Shown here piece by piece: positions 6,575-14,136 of a stretch of 14,643 bases of DNA (within the stretch, counting starts at the first letter, position 1; every line of letters starts with the position of its first letter). The notes beneath the pieces were generated by a model. It was not told the DNA's origin. It ran no database searches and was given only the letters and a program-made list of their open reading frames with translations. Source of the DNA: Clostridia bacterium (GTDB lineage Bacteria; Bacillota; UBA994; PWPR01); assembly GCA_003557085.1 (NCBI GenBank), contig PWPR01000145.1, forward strand, positions 1 through 14,643, written 5' to 3'. The translations under genes and the position numbers were made by a program.

Positions 6575-7243
6575 CTATTTATTATATGGACATGTATTTA
6601 AACATTTGATGCATATATTTGATATGTGGTCATTATGATAATCTATTAAGCACATATTAGCATCTAACCTATCTGATATATCATGTTCTGGGTGAAACGG
6701 AATATCAGTTAGAGCATTTTGAGGGCAACTGTCAACACATATAGTGCACTCATTACATAAATTTTCTGATATTTCAGATAAGTCCAAATCTATATCAGTT
6801 AATATGGTGGTGGTTTGTATACGAGAGCCATGATTTTTATTAACTAAACGGCTATTCTTGCCAAGCCAGCCAATGCCCGCATACGAAGCTACTAAATCAT
6901 GAAAGTAATAAGGATGATTACTACCATATAGATAGTTATATGCTGGTATAGGGAATGCTTTGCCATTTTTCTTCTCTATTATTCTAGATAAATAAATCGA
7001 TGTTCTGTCCAATGTTGGCAAAATAGTTCTCTCTAAGAAGTGATGAAATACATCTTTAGTGCTATTAAGTATAATGGTACTAGGGATAACATATCCAATA
7101 CTAATTGCAAAATAATACCTATTTAAGATACTTTTAGGTAATAAATTTGTATGTCCATCTAATCTTTTAAGAGAAGTAACTCCAAAGAGATCTACTCCTA
7201 ATATTTTTGCTTGAGTTTCTAAGCTCGTATTTAATTGGTTCAT
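6575..7243 (-). CDS. Short QueG-like protein with two [4Fe-4S] clusters
   Basis: This 222-residue cytoplasmic protein is related to epoxyqueuosine reductase but much shorter (QueG is usually over 300 residues). AGIGWLGKN (122-130) and ILTD (147-150) match the QueG core. Eight cysteines form two ferredoxin-type cluster motifs: 163, 166, 169, 173 and 198, 211, 214, 218. The protein ends just after the CPYN that corresponds to QueG's CPWN, so the C-terminal HEAT-like part is missing. The Asp-containing motif (V-D-S/T-G-P) found before the GWIGKN region in QueG is not visible, so queuosine synthesis is unlikely. It probably belongs to the short COG1600-like group of unknown role in anaerobes. Its ATG overlaps the ridA stop by one base (TAATG), implying coupled translation. 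Confidence 0.8.
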   Translation of the reverse strand: MNQLNTSLETQAKILGVDLFGVTSLKRLDGHTNLLPKSILNRYYFAISIGYVIPSTIILNSTKDVFHHFLERTILPTLDRTSIYLSRIIEKKNGKAFPIPAYNYLYGSNHPYYFHDLVASYAGIGWLGKNSRLVNKNHGSRIQTTTILTDIDLDLSEISENLCNECTICVDSCPQNALTDIPFHPEHDISDRLDANMCLIDYHNDHISNICIKCLNTCPYNK

Positions 7244-7698
7244 TAGACCTCTTCCTTTAGTACAACTAACAATTCTATTTCTACTGCTGCATTTCCTGGT
7301 AAGTCTATTGATCCAATAGCAGACCTAGCATGTCTACCATTTTCACCGAAAACTTCTATTAGTAACTCGCTACCTCCGTTTATTACCTCAGGCTGTCTCC
7401 CAAAGCCAGCCTCACAATTAACAAACCCTAGTACTTTAAATATTTTATCTATTCTGTCTAAATCACCAATTTCTCCTTTAATAGATGCTAAACATCTTAA
7501 TACTGATTGTCTAGCTGCTTCTTGAGCTTCTTCTATTGTTAAATCAACTCCAACCTTTCCCTTATGATCTCTAGAATCTTGTCCTGAAGTATATAGTAAA
7601 TTATTATATTTGTTAACAGGTTTATAAAAGCCCATTGGTTTTGGTATCTCAGGTAGTTGATAACCTAATTCATTTAATCTTTGCTCAATTTTTCCCAT
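7243..7698 (-). CDS. RidA/YjgF-family protein (enamine/imine deaminase type)
   Basis: Rid proteins hydrolyse reactive enamines and imines released by PLP enzymes such as threonine dehydratase. This 151-residue member is about 20 residues longer at the N-terminus than classical RidA. It keeps LLYTSGQ (34-40) and the C-terminal ARSAIGSIDLPGNAAVEIE (124-142), whose Arg125 aligns with the catalytic Arg of the deaminase group. It may therefore be active, though long-form Rid subfamilies differ in function. AAGGA at 7705-7709 lies six bases before the ATG. It is the first gene of the - strand operon with the Fe-S protein and lgt. The 98-base gap to aroC must hold both divergent promoters, but I cannot pick them out with confidence. 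Confidence 0.88.
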   Translation of the reverse strand: MGKIEQRLNELGYQLPEIPKPMGFYKPVNKYNNLLYTSGQDSRDHKGKVGVDLTIEEAQEAARQSVLRCLASIKGEIGDLDRIDKIFKVLGFVNCEAGFGRQPEVINGGSELLIEVFGENGRHARSAIGSIDLPGNAAVEIELLVVLKEEV

Positions 7699-7796
7699 TA
7701 TAAATCCTTTCTTAATGCTTTTTAATTTAATAATATGTATACTACAAATAAGAATACATTAATAATAAAGCTAATTAAAGAGGGGAGCAATAAAAA

Positions 7797-8870
7797 TTGT
7801 CTTTTACCTGGGGAAAAAATATAAGAATAACGATTTTTGGAGAATCTCATGGGAAAAATGTTGGCATAGTAATAGACGGTTTAGATACAGGAATTAAAAT
7901 AAGTCATGAAAAAATTAGAGAGGATTTAGATAGAAGAAGACCTGGGGTAGTCAAAGGTACTACTAAAAGAAATGAAGATGATGGGTATGAAATAATTTCT
8001 GGTTTGTTCAATGGTAAGACAAATGGTGGACCAATTACAGTTATTTTTCCCAACAAAGATAAAAGATCAAAAGATTACGAACTTATTAAAGACATGCCTA
8101 GACCTAGTCATGCTGATTGGCCTGCTTTTGTTAAGTATAAAGGACTAAATGATTATAGAGGTGGAGGGTTTTTTTCAGCTAGAATGACTGCTCCCATTGT
8201 GTTTGCTGGATCTATTTTGAGAGAGCAGTTGCATAAGAAAGGTATATATATAGCCTCTCAAGTCATAAAAATTGGTGACTTAGAAGCTAAAAGTTTTAGT
8301 GATTATAAAACTGAGAACATTTTACGTATTGTTAAGTTTGGAGAGAATGAGTTATTTTATGAGGATGACTTTAGAAAGAAGGCACTTCAAGTAATTGAAA
8401 AAGCTTCACAAAATGGTGATTCTATTGGTGCTAAAGTAGAGGGGGTAATATTGGGTTTAGATGCAGGAGTTGGCGAGCCGTATTTTAGTTCAATAGAATC
8501 TCTGATATCATCTTTAATTTTTTCGATACCAGGAGTAAAAGCTATCGAATTTGGTTTAGGGGTTGGTTTTTCCAATAGTTATGGAAGCAAAGTAAATGAC
8601 CAATATAATTCTGAAGATGGTACTGTTAAAACAAAAACAAACTATAATGGAGGCATATTGGGTGGGATATCTACTGGTATGCCAATTGTTTGTAAAGTCA
8701 CCTTTAAGCCAACACCTTCAATATCTCATGAACAAAGCACTGTTAATTTAAAGACAAAAGAAGATTGTAAAATAGCTATTAAGGGAAGGCACGATTCTTG
8801 TATCGCACTTAGAGGAGCAGTCATAGTAGAGGCAGTTTTAGCGATTGTAGTCTCAAATTTACTATACTAA
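7797..8870 (+). CDS. aroC: Chorismate synthase
   Basis: AroC converts 5-enolpyruvylshikimate 3-phosphate to chorismate, the last step of the shikimate pathway, using reduced FMN. The 357-residue protein shows GESHG (15-19), DRRRPG (45-50), RPSHAD (102-107), RGGGFFSARMTAP (121-133), NYNGGILGGISTGMP and KPTPSI in the second half, and GRHDSC (330-335). The catalytic histidines in GESHG and RPSHAD are present, as is the Asp in GRHD. GRHDSCIALRG differs from the common GRHDPCIVPRA but still fits the tolerated pattern. The start is TTG: the next residues match the family N-terminus, and AGAGGGGAG lies about ten bases upstream. No other shikimate gene is adjacent. It ends at a terminator shared with tyrS. 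Confidence 0.96.
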   Translation: MSFTWGKNIRITIFGESHGKNVGIVIDGLDTGIKISHEKIREDLDRRRPGVVKGTTKRNEDDGYEIISGLFNGKTNGGPITVIFPNKDKRSKDYELIKDMPRPSHADWPAFVKYKGLNDYRGGGFFSARMTAPIVFAGSILREQLHKKGIYIASQVIKIGDLEAKSFSDYKTENILRIVKFGENELFYEDDFRKKALQVIEKASQNGDSIGAKVEGVILGLDAGVGEPYFSSIESLISSLIFSIPGVKAIEFGLGVGFSNSYGSKVNDQYNSEDGTVKTKTNYNGGILGGISTGMPIVCKVTFKPTPSISHEQSTVNLKTKEDCKIAIKGRHDSCIALRGAVIVEAVLAIVVSNLLY

Positions 8871-8893
8871 TGTTGCTCTAGTTTGATAAAAAA

Positions 8894-8940
8894 ATACCCA
8901 AAGTAAAACACAGAAATGTCAAACTTTGGGTATATTTTTT
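8894..8940. terminator. Bidirectional terminator between aroC and tyrS
   Basis: An 11-bp stem, ATACCCAAAGT at 8894-8904 with ACTTTGGGTAT at 8923-8933, is followed by a run of T on the + side. On the - strand it is followed by a long T run formed by the A-rich bases before 8894. It serves the two converging genes and touches the tyrS stop codon. Confidence 0.88.
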
Positions 8941-10174
8941 ACTCATTATTTTGTAAACGTATTTCATGGAAAATTTTCTTGCCTCTTTGGAGCATTATAA
9001 CGTTATTCTTAAAGTCTTCCAAAGTAACTTCAGAATACATATCTTTAACTTTTTCACCATTTAAGCTTATCCCATTTTGTTGGATAAGTCTTCTTGCTTC
9101 GCTTTTTGATTTTGCTAGTTCTGTGTCTACTAATAAATCAAGTAATTGTATAGGTTTAACAAAACTACTCTTGTCCATCTCAGTATGTGGAATACTATCA
9201 TCATGTGAGCCTTCATCAAATAAAGCTTTCGCTGCTTTAAGCGCATTTTTAGCTTCCTTTTCACCATGAACTATTTTTGTTACTTCATAAGCTAGAACTT
9301 CTTTAGCCCTATTGATTTCAGCACCTTCTAAATTACCCAACTCTTCAACTTTATCTTTAGGTAAAAATGTCATAAGATATAAACATTTTTTCACACTGGC
9401 ATCTTCAATATTTCTCCAATATTGATAGAAGTCATATGGAGAAGTAAGTTCTGGATTTAACCAGATTGCTCCTTTTTCGGTTTTGCCCATTTTCACACCA
9501 TCACTTGTAGTAAGTAAAGTAAAAGTCATTGCATAGGCACTCTGTCTTTCTTTACGTCTAATTAATTCCACACCACCTAAAATATTTGACCATTGATCAT
9601 TGCCACCAAACTGCATTTTACAATTATACTCTCTATAGAGGTGGAGAAAGTCATAAGACTGCATAATCATATAGTTAAACTCCAGAAAAGAAAGTCCCTT
9701 TTCAAGTCTAGACTTATAACACTCTGCTGCTAACATTCTATTTACAGAAAAGTGTACACCGATTTCACGTAAGAGCTCAATGTAATTTAAATCTAGCAGC
9801 CATTCTGCATTATTTACTATTATTGCTTTTTTATTAGCAAAATCTATGTACCTTTCAAAGTATCCCTTAAACTTATCCGCATTTTGAATAATTTCTTTTT
9901 GTGATAGCATTTTTCTCATGTCAGTCTTTCCTGAAGGATCTCCTACCAAAGTTGTTCCTCCGCCTAATAATACTATTGGTGTATGACCTGCTTCTTGCAT
10001 ATGCCTCATAACCATTATTTGCAATAAATGTCCAATATGCAAGCTATCAGCAGTTGGGTCAAACCCAATATAAAAAGTGATTTTCTCTTCTCCAAGTAGT
10101 TCTTTAATTTCTTCTGGATGAGTTGCTTGCTCGATATAACCTCTTTCCATCAGAACATCATATACATTGTTCAT
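8939..10174 (-). CDS. tyrS: Tyrosyl-tRNA synthetase
   Basis: TyrRS, a cytoplasmic class I synthetase, charges tRNA-Tyr. The 411-residue protein has YIGFDPTADSLHIGH with the HIGH motif at 46-49, GGGTTLVGDPSGKTDMR (71-87), the tyrosine-site FGGNDQW (189-195) and the KMSKS-loop equivalent KMGKT (228-232). A C-terminal S4-like RNA-binding domain follows (about 340-400, KSKSEARRLIQQNGISLNG). The open frame could begin 33 bases earlier, but AGGAGGT at 10184-10190 lies nine bases before the ATG at 10174 and would overlap the upstream ATG, so 10174 is the start. Expression is controlled by the T-box leader directly upstream. The gene is monocistronic, ending at the hairpin shared with aroC. Confidence 0.97.
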   Translation of the reverse strand: MNNVYDVLMERGYIEQATHPEEIKELLGEEKITFYIGFDPTADSLHIGHLLQIMVMRHMQEAGHTPIVLLGGGTTLVGDPSGKTDMRKMLSQKEIIQNADKFKGYFERYIDFANKKAIIVNNAEWLLDLNYIELLREIGVHFSVNRMLAAECYKSRLEKGLSFLEFNYMIMQSYDFLHLYREYNCKMQFGGNDQWSNILGGVELIRRKERQSAYAMTFTLLTTSDGVKMGKTEKGAIWLNPELTSPYDFYQYWRNIEDASVKKCLYLMTFLPKDKVEELGNLEGAEINRAKEVLAYEVTKIVHGEKEAKNALKAAKALFDEGSHDDSIPHTEMDKSSFVKPIQLLDLLVDTELAKSKSEARRLIQQNGISLNGEKVKDMYSEVTLEDFKNNVIMLQRGKKIFHEIRLQNNE

Positions 10175-10190
10175 TATCCACATACCTCCT

Positions 10191-10409
10191 AAATAAAATA
10201 AGACCAAACTCGCATAAGGACGAGTTTGGCCCGTGGTACCACCTTAATTTACACAAAATGTGCCTCTTTAGCTATAACGGGCATATCCGCAGTGAAACTG
10301 AGCTCAGAAGGTGTAATTCATCTATATAGACTATAGCAATCTCTCACCATTAATTGCTTCTCTTGAATAGTTTATTTAGACTACTTAACTTCATCATAGC
10401 TTTATTATT
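10191..10409 (-). promoter_or_regulatory. T-box riboswitch (tRNA-Tyr) of tyrS
   Basis: On the - strand the leader contains a Stem I with distal loop motifs (AGAGAAGC, then GGTGAGAG). A UAC tyrosine specifier codon sits in GAATTACACC (specifier at 10313-10315). The T-box sequence AAGGTGGTACCACGG lies at 10232-10246, and its TGGT bulge would pair with the uncharged tRNA acceptor end. The terminator stem CCAAACTCG/CGAGTTTGG (10204-10212 with 10221-10229) is followed by a T-rich run to 10191. Uncharged tRNA-Tyr should favour the antiterminator and switch on tyrS. The 5' boundary is estimated from the promoter at 10416-10444. Confidence 0.95.
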
Positions 10410-10415
10410 AAGTAA

Positions 10416-10444
10416 ATTTTAATATATATAATCTATCTTGTCAA
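10416..10444 (-). promoter_or_regulatory. Predicted tyrS T-box promoter
   Basis: On the - strand, a perfect -35 TTGACA (10439-10444), a 17-base spacer and a -10 TAAAAT (10416-10421, 5 of 6). The -35 lies over the last codons of the upstream lipoprotein gene, which ends at 10433. No terminator separates the two genes, so read-through into the T-box leader is possible. Confidence 0.8.
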
Positions 10445-12172
10445 ACTAGCTAAAGTATCATTTAGCAGATAGAAAAACATAGCAGCTTCGCCTCTATTAA
10501 GTGGTTTAAGTGGGTCTATGTCGCCTAAAACGGAATCTTCAATAAAGTCTTTTGTATTAAGTGAAGCTAAAGATTTACTTAAATTATTAATTGATACAAT
10601 ATTTAACTCTTCTGCAATCAGCTCTATCTCCCAGCCTTCCATCATTTTTAGATGATCAAAAACTGTTTTGAACTTTGATAAACTTATCGTATCTTCAAGT
10701 CTAAAATTATTATCATATCTCCCTTGGATTAAGCCATATTTCCACAATAGTTTAACACCATTATAGTATTTATGGGAGGCAATTTTTGCAGGATAATTAA
10801 TCTCAGGAAGATAGGCACCATGTTCTGTTAAATCATCTTGCAATTGACTAATAAGCTCATTTGAAAGAATTAAGTCTCGGATAGTAATACCCTCACGGTC
10901 TATTAAGTACACAGCTTGGCCAACTCCTTCAGCAACAGACATGCCGATAGGTACTACTCTTGTACTGCCATGAGCAAGCGCATCATAACCAGCACTTCTA
11001 CTAACTATGAAAATATTATCCAAACCCTTTGGGACAGTAGCTTCTAGTGGTATAGAATATAAGGCAGGATTCCCTAAAATAATTACATCTTCCCCTGGAG
11101 CTGTCCCTTGCAAATCTACTGGATAAGAGCCAAGTGCAATCTTACTAATAAAATCTCTATGTTCCATAACGTCATCAATAGTGACGATATACTCAGTAAT
11201 GAAATGTCTAGATTCTCTAACATATAGCTCTGGTGCAACACTAAGTAACTCGATTTTGTTCATACCAGGAATATACTCTCTTAAAAAAGGAATAATATAC
11301 TCAAGCTCATCTAATGCTATAGCTTGTGCTTTTTCAAGTTCTGCGGGTACTAGGGGATTGATTGCAAATATTTGCAAAGCATTTATCATTATGCACCCAT
11401 CACTCTGTCTAGCAATATTAAGTCCTCGCATTTGAACATTCTCATTCTTTGCTTGATATACATGATAAAGCTCCGGAAAACCCCATGCTGTGTTATATGT
11501 GGACCCAGAGTTGACATCCCCATCATTATTAAGATATCTTCTTATTTCTCTCCAGTCTTCTTCTTGCACCCCTCCAATTTTGAAAACTTGTGTTACAGCC
11601 ATTCCATACTCTGGCCCACCTATTGAAATTTGACCTAAAGTATATTGTCCTCCAGCTAAAGCTACTATATCTCCATCTTGAGTAGCATCAATAAAATAGC
11701 GAGCACTGTAATTATAAGAAGTGTCGTTAACTCTTGCACTAATTGCTACGGCTTTGCGCTCATGCATCACTGGTGTGATTTCTTGAGCATTTAAGACTAG
11801 TTCAATATTATCTTCTTGAGCAATCATCTCATTAAAAACACTTCTTGCAGTTTGAATATCAAAAGCGACTCCTTCGATTTGATTAAAGAAATCTAGAAAA
11901 ATACCTTGTGTGAGCAATGTCCCTTCATGATCATAATTCATATCTAAAAAGTTTAGCCAGCCCTGAGTAAAGAGCCCACCAACAGAATCTCTATGATCTA
12001 TAAGTAAAGTTTTCAGACCATTTCGGGCAGTTGATATTGCTGCTGCTATGCCTTCTGGGTCTGTTCCAATAACAATAACATCAAACTCTTTTTCAGTTAC
12101 TGATTCGTTATTACATCCTAAAAGTGACAAAAATGATAAAACTATGAGAATAATTAATAATAATTTCTTCAT
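10433..12172 (-). CDS. Secreted FAD-dependent oxidoreductase lipoprotein with SLH-like C-terminus
   Basis: 579 residues. The N-terminus is a lipoprotein signal: MKK, a hydrophobic core, then LLGC with the lipid-attachment Cys20. A Rossmann FAD site follows (VIVIGTDPEGIAAAI, 33-45; the second glycine of GxGxxG is Asp; acidic Asp59 ends strand 2), with VGGLFTQGW (64-72) and FIDATQDGD further on. This is the FAD_oxidored type (PF12831-like) seen in secreted bacterial enzymes; substrate unknown. The tail (about 467-579) resembles S-layer homology repeats: KYGLIQGRYDNNFRLEDTIS and PLNRGEAAMFF. The protein therefore probably sits outside the membrane, bound to the cell envelope by lipid and perhaps by cell-wall polymer. 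GAGGTG (12177-12182) sets the ATG at 12172. A TATAAT at 12214-12219 (- strand) may be its own promoter; otherwise it is transcribed with the sirtuin gene 58 bases upstream. Confidence 0.88.
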   Translation of the reverse strand: MKKLLLIILIVLSFLSLLGCNNESVTEKEFDVIVIGTDPEGIAAAISTARNGLKTLLIDHRDSVGGLFTQGWLNFLDMNYDHEGTLLTQGIFLDFFNQIEGVAFDIQTARSVFNEMIAQEDNIELVLNAQEITPVMHERKAVAISARVNDTSYNYSARYFIDATQDGDIVALAGGQYTLGQISIGGPEYGMAVTQVFKIGGVQEEDWREIRRYLNNDGDVNSGSTYNTAWGFPELYHVYQAKNENVQMRGLNIARQSDGCIMINALQIFAINPLVPAELEKAQAIALDELEYIIPFLREYIPGMNKIELLSVAPELYVRESRHFITEYIVTIDDVMEHRDFISKIALGSYPVDLQGTAPGEDVIILGNPALYSIPLEATVPKGLDNIFIVSRSAGYDALAHGSTRVVPIGMSVAEGVGQAVYLIDREGITIRDLILSNELISQLQDDLTEHGAYLPEINYPAKIASHKYYNGVKLLWKYGLIQGRYDNNFRLEDTISLSKFKTVFDHLKMMEGWEIELIAEELNIVSINNLSKSLASLNTKDFIEDSVLGDIDPLKPLNRGEAAMFFYLLNDTLASLTR

Positions 12173-12230
12173 AAAACACCTCAATAAAAGTAATAAATCT
12201 ATATTACCAGATAATTATATCTAAGTCATA

Positions 12231-12968
12231 CTAAATATGTTGTTTAACTTTGTGAACTAAACTTGTTAAGACATCCCCAGCAGTACCTTCAATTGTTAAA
12301 TAGAAATTGTAAGTTTGATCTGCTGGCTCTAAATTTATATATACTACCTTACCTGTAGCTAGCAATGGTAATTGATTAATTGGATGGACAGAAAGACTTG
12401 TTCCAATTACTATTAGCAAATCGCTTTGTGAGATGCTTTCTATTGCAAAGTCTAAGGCATTTTTAGGTAATGACTCGCCAAACAGCACAACATTTGGTCT
12501 TAAGCTATTAGTTTTACATTTTATACAACTAGGTCCTGCTAAAAACTGTTTGACTGATGCTATACTATGGCAATTTTTGCAGTAGATTTCTCGAATATTG
12601 CCATGAACTTCATAAATATTCTTATTGCCAGCAAGAGAGTGGAGGTTTGATACATTTTGAGTAATGATAGCATCAACAAAACCCATGTCTTCTAACTCTT
12701 TTAATGCTAAATGCCCTTTGTGAGGTTCAACTTGTTCAAGCAATTTAATTCTTTCTTTATAAAACTCATAAAAAAGATTGTAGTTGTTTTTTAGAGCGTT
12801 TATGCTAGCAAGAGTCATAGGATCTACATTTTTCCACCAACCACTCTTACTTCTAAAGTCTGGAATATTACTTTCAGTGTCCATACCTGCCCCTGTAAGT
12901 ATAATTGTATTATCTGATTTTATTATCAACTTAGCTAAGGCAGTAATTTCCTTAATTACTAAACTCAA
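12231..12968 (-). CDS. Sir2-family NAD-dependent protein deacylase (sirtuin), variant active site
   Basis: Sirtuins remove acyl groups from lysines using NAD. The 245-residue protein has the Rossmann motif GAGMDTESNIPDFRS (26-40), TQNVSNLH (103-110), the catalytic His122 in VHGN, a zinc site (Cys130, 133, 148, 151), LRPNVVLFGESLP (156-168) and GTSLSVHP (189-196). Two changes are unusual. The Asp of the near-invariant TQN(I/V)D is Ser107, and GAGxSxxSGIPDFR is GAGMDTESNIPDFR. The Asp helps bind the nicotinamide ring of NAD, so activity may be altered. The start is TTG with AAGGA at 12976-12980 about eight bases upstream; no in-frame ATG lies nearby. It is followed by the FAD lipoprotein gene and is divergent from the radical SAM gene. 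Confidence 0.92.
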   Translation of the reverse strand: MSLVIKEITALAKLIIKSDNTIILTGAGMDTESNIPDFRSKSGWWKNVDPMTLASINALKNNYNLFYEFYKERIKLLEQVEPHKGHLALKELEDMGFVDAIITQNVSNLHSLAGNKNIYEVHGNIREIYCKNCHSIASVKQFLAGPSCIKCKTNSLRPNVVLFGESLPKNALDFAIESISQSDLLIVIGTSLSVHPINQLPLLATGKVVYINLEPADQTYNFYLTIEGTAGDVLTSLVHKVKQHI

Positions 12969-13004
12969 AATATCATCCTTTCTCTAATTGAAATTTCTAT
13001 ATGG

Positions 13005-13013
13005 AGTATACCA
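13005..13013 (-). promoter_or_regulatory. Possible extended -10 promoter of the sirtuin gene
   Basis: On the - strand, TGG-TATACT forms an extended -10 element about 37 bases before the sirtuin start. No good -35 hexamer is seen at the right distance, which is acceptable for extended -10 promoters. Confidence 0.4.
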
Positions 13014-13047
13014 TAATAAAAGAATATAAGTAGAAATAGATAAAACA

Positions 13048-13076
13048 TTGAAATAATCGTAATAATAATTGATAAT
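13048..13076 (+). promoter_or_regulatory. Predicted promoter of the radical SAM gene
   Basis: TTGAAA at 13048-13053, a 17-base spacer, then GATAAT at 13071-13076, 35 bases before the GTG start of the downstream gene. Confidence 0.55.
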
Positions 13077-13111
13077 TAAACTAACAAGGCAATTATAGAA
13101 GGAGTGTTAAA

Positions 13112-14011
13112 GTGTATAGCCCAAAATATCTTGATTTACTTAAGCAGGGTGAACTAGCAAAGCGAGTTGAAAAGTTAAAATCTAAGTTAGAGAGCTGTAC
13201 TATATGTCCACATAAATGTCATGTTAACAGACAAGAGAAAGAAGTTGGTTTTTGCAAATCTAGCAATAAAATTAATATTAGTAGTTACGGTCCACATTTT
13301 GGAGAAGAGAGATGTTTAGTGGGAGAATCTGGTTCGGGCACAATTTTTTTTACAAATTGTGTTCTTAAGTGTGTATACTGTCAAAATTATCAGATAAGTC
13401 AAGAAGGCTATGGAGTCAATATTAGCGAGAGAAGATTAGCGAGTATTATGTTGAAGCTACAAAAAAAGGGCTGCTTGAATATTAATCTGGTTTCACCAAC
13501 TCAATACATACCGCAAATTGTAAGTGCAATCTACATTGGTGCTAGGAAAGGGCTTAATTTACCCATTGTATATAATACAGGTGGATATGAGTCTTTAGAA
13601 ACTCTTAAATTACTAGACAATATTATAGACATCTATATGCCGGATTTTAAATACAGTAATAATGAGTTAGGTGAGAAATATAGCGGAGTCGTTGATTATT
13701 ACAAAACCGCTACAAAGGCATTGACAGAAATGCACAGACAAGTTGGCAGTTTACAGCTAGAAAATAATATAGCGTACCAAGGATTATTAATAAGACATCT
13801 GGTATTACCTAATAGAATAAACGACACTAATAAAATTCTTAGTTTTATTTTCCAGAACTTATCTAAAGATACAGCTATTAATATTATGAGTCAATATCGT
13901 CCTGCTTATAAGTCGTATCAGCTTTCTAAGTTAAATCGAGGCGTAACTTATGACGAATATTTAGAAGTAGTTAAACAAGCAAAAGAAATTGGACTTTCAA
14001 ATGTAATTTAA
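13112..14011 (+). CDS. Radical SAM protein, COG1313 (pyruvate formate-lyase activase-related)
   Basis: This 299-residue cytoplasmic protein has the radical SAM cluster motif CVLKCVYC (Cys83, 87, 90) inside the COG1313 signature GSGTIFFTN...YCQNYQIS. Ahead of it is a second set of cysteines, CTICPHKCHVNR with Cys29, 32, 36 and Cys48, typical of this family and able to bind another metal or cluster. Annotation as a pyruvate formate-lyase activating enzyme is common but unproven. No glycyl-radical enzyme gene is adjacent, so the target is unknown. The start is GTG with AGAAGGAG (13097-13104) seven bases upstream. The gene stands alone between divergent promoters and the next + strand gene; no clear terminator follows it. 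Confidence 0.9.
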   Translation: MYSPKYLDLLKQGELAKRVEKLKSKLESCTICPHKCHVNRQEKEVGFCKSSNKINISSYGPHFGEERCLVGESGSGTIFFTNCVLKCVYCQNYQISQEGYGVNISERRLASIMLKLQKKGCLNINLVSPTQYIPQIVSAIYIGARKGLNLPIVYNTGGYESLETLKLLDNIIDIYMPDFKYSNNELGEKYSGVVDYYKTATKALTEMHRQVGSLQLENNIAYQGLLIRHLVLPNRINDTNKILSFIFQNLSKDTAINIMSQYRPAYKSYQLSKLNRGVTYDEYLEVVKQAKEIGLSNVI

Positions 14012-14136
14012 ACCATGAAATATAGAAATACATTCTAAGTTGATTTTCCGAAGGCAAGTATAAAATAAAGGTTTATGTCAAGCCTGTTTTGTTGTACAAT
14101 TATTCTGATGCAAAATACTGTAGAGGAGTTGTGTAC

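Noticed and set aside
8700..8870. Unusual C-terminal motif of chorismate synthase (GRHDSCIALRG) as a sign of lost function
   Set aside because: The substitutions fall at positions known to vary in the family pattern, and the catalytic residues are present.
8916..9269. 117-residue + strand open frame
   Set aside because: It is antisense to the well-supported tyrS 3' end and begins in the terminator; its composition is what the reverse of a coding sequence gives.
10123..10329. 68-residue + strand open frame
   Set aside because: It runs antisense through the tyrS start and the T-box leader, and no independent signal supports it.
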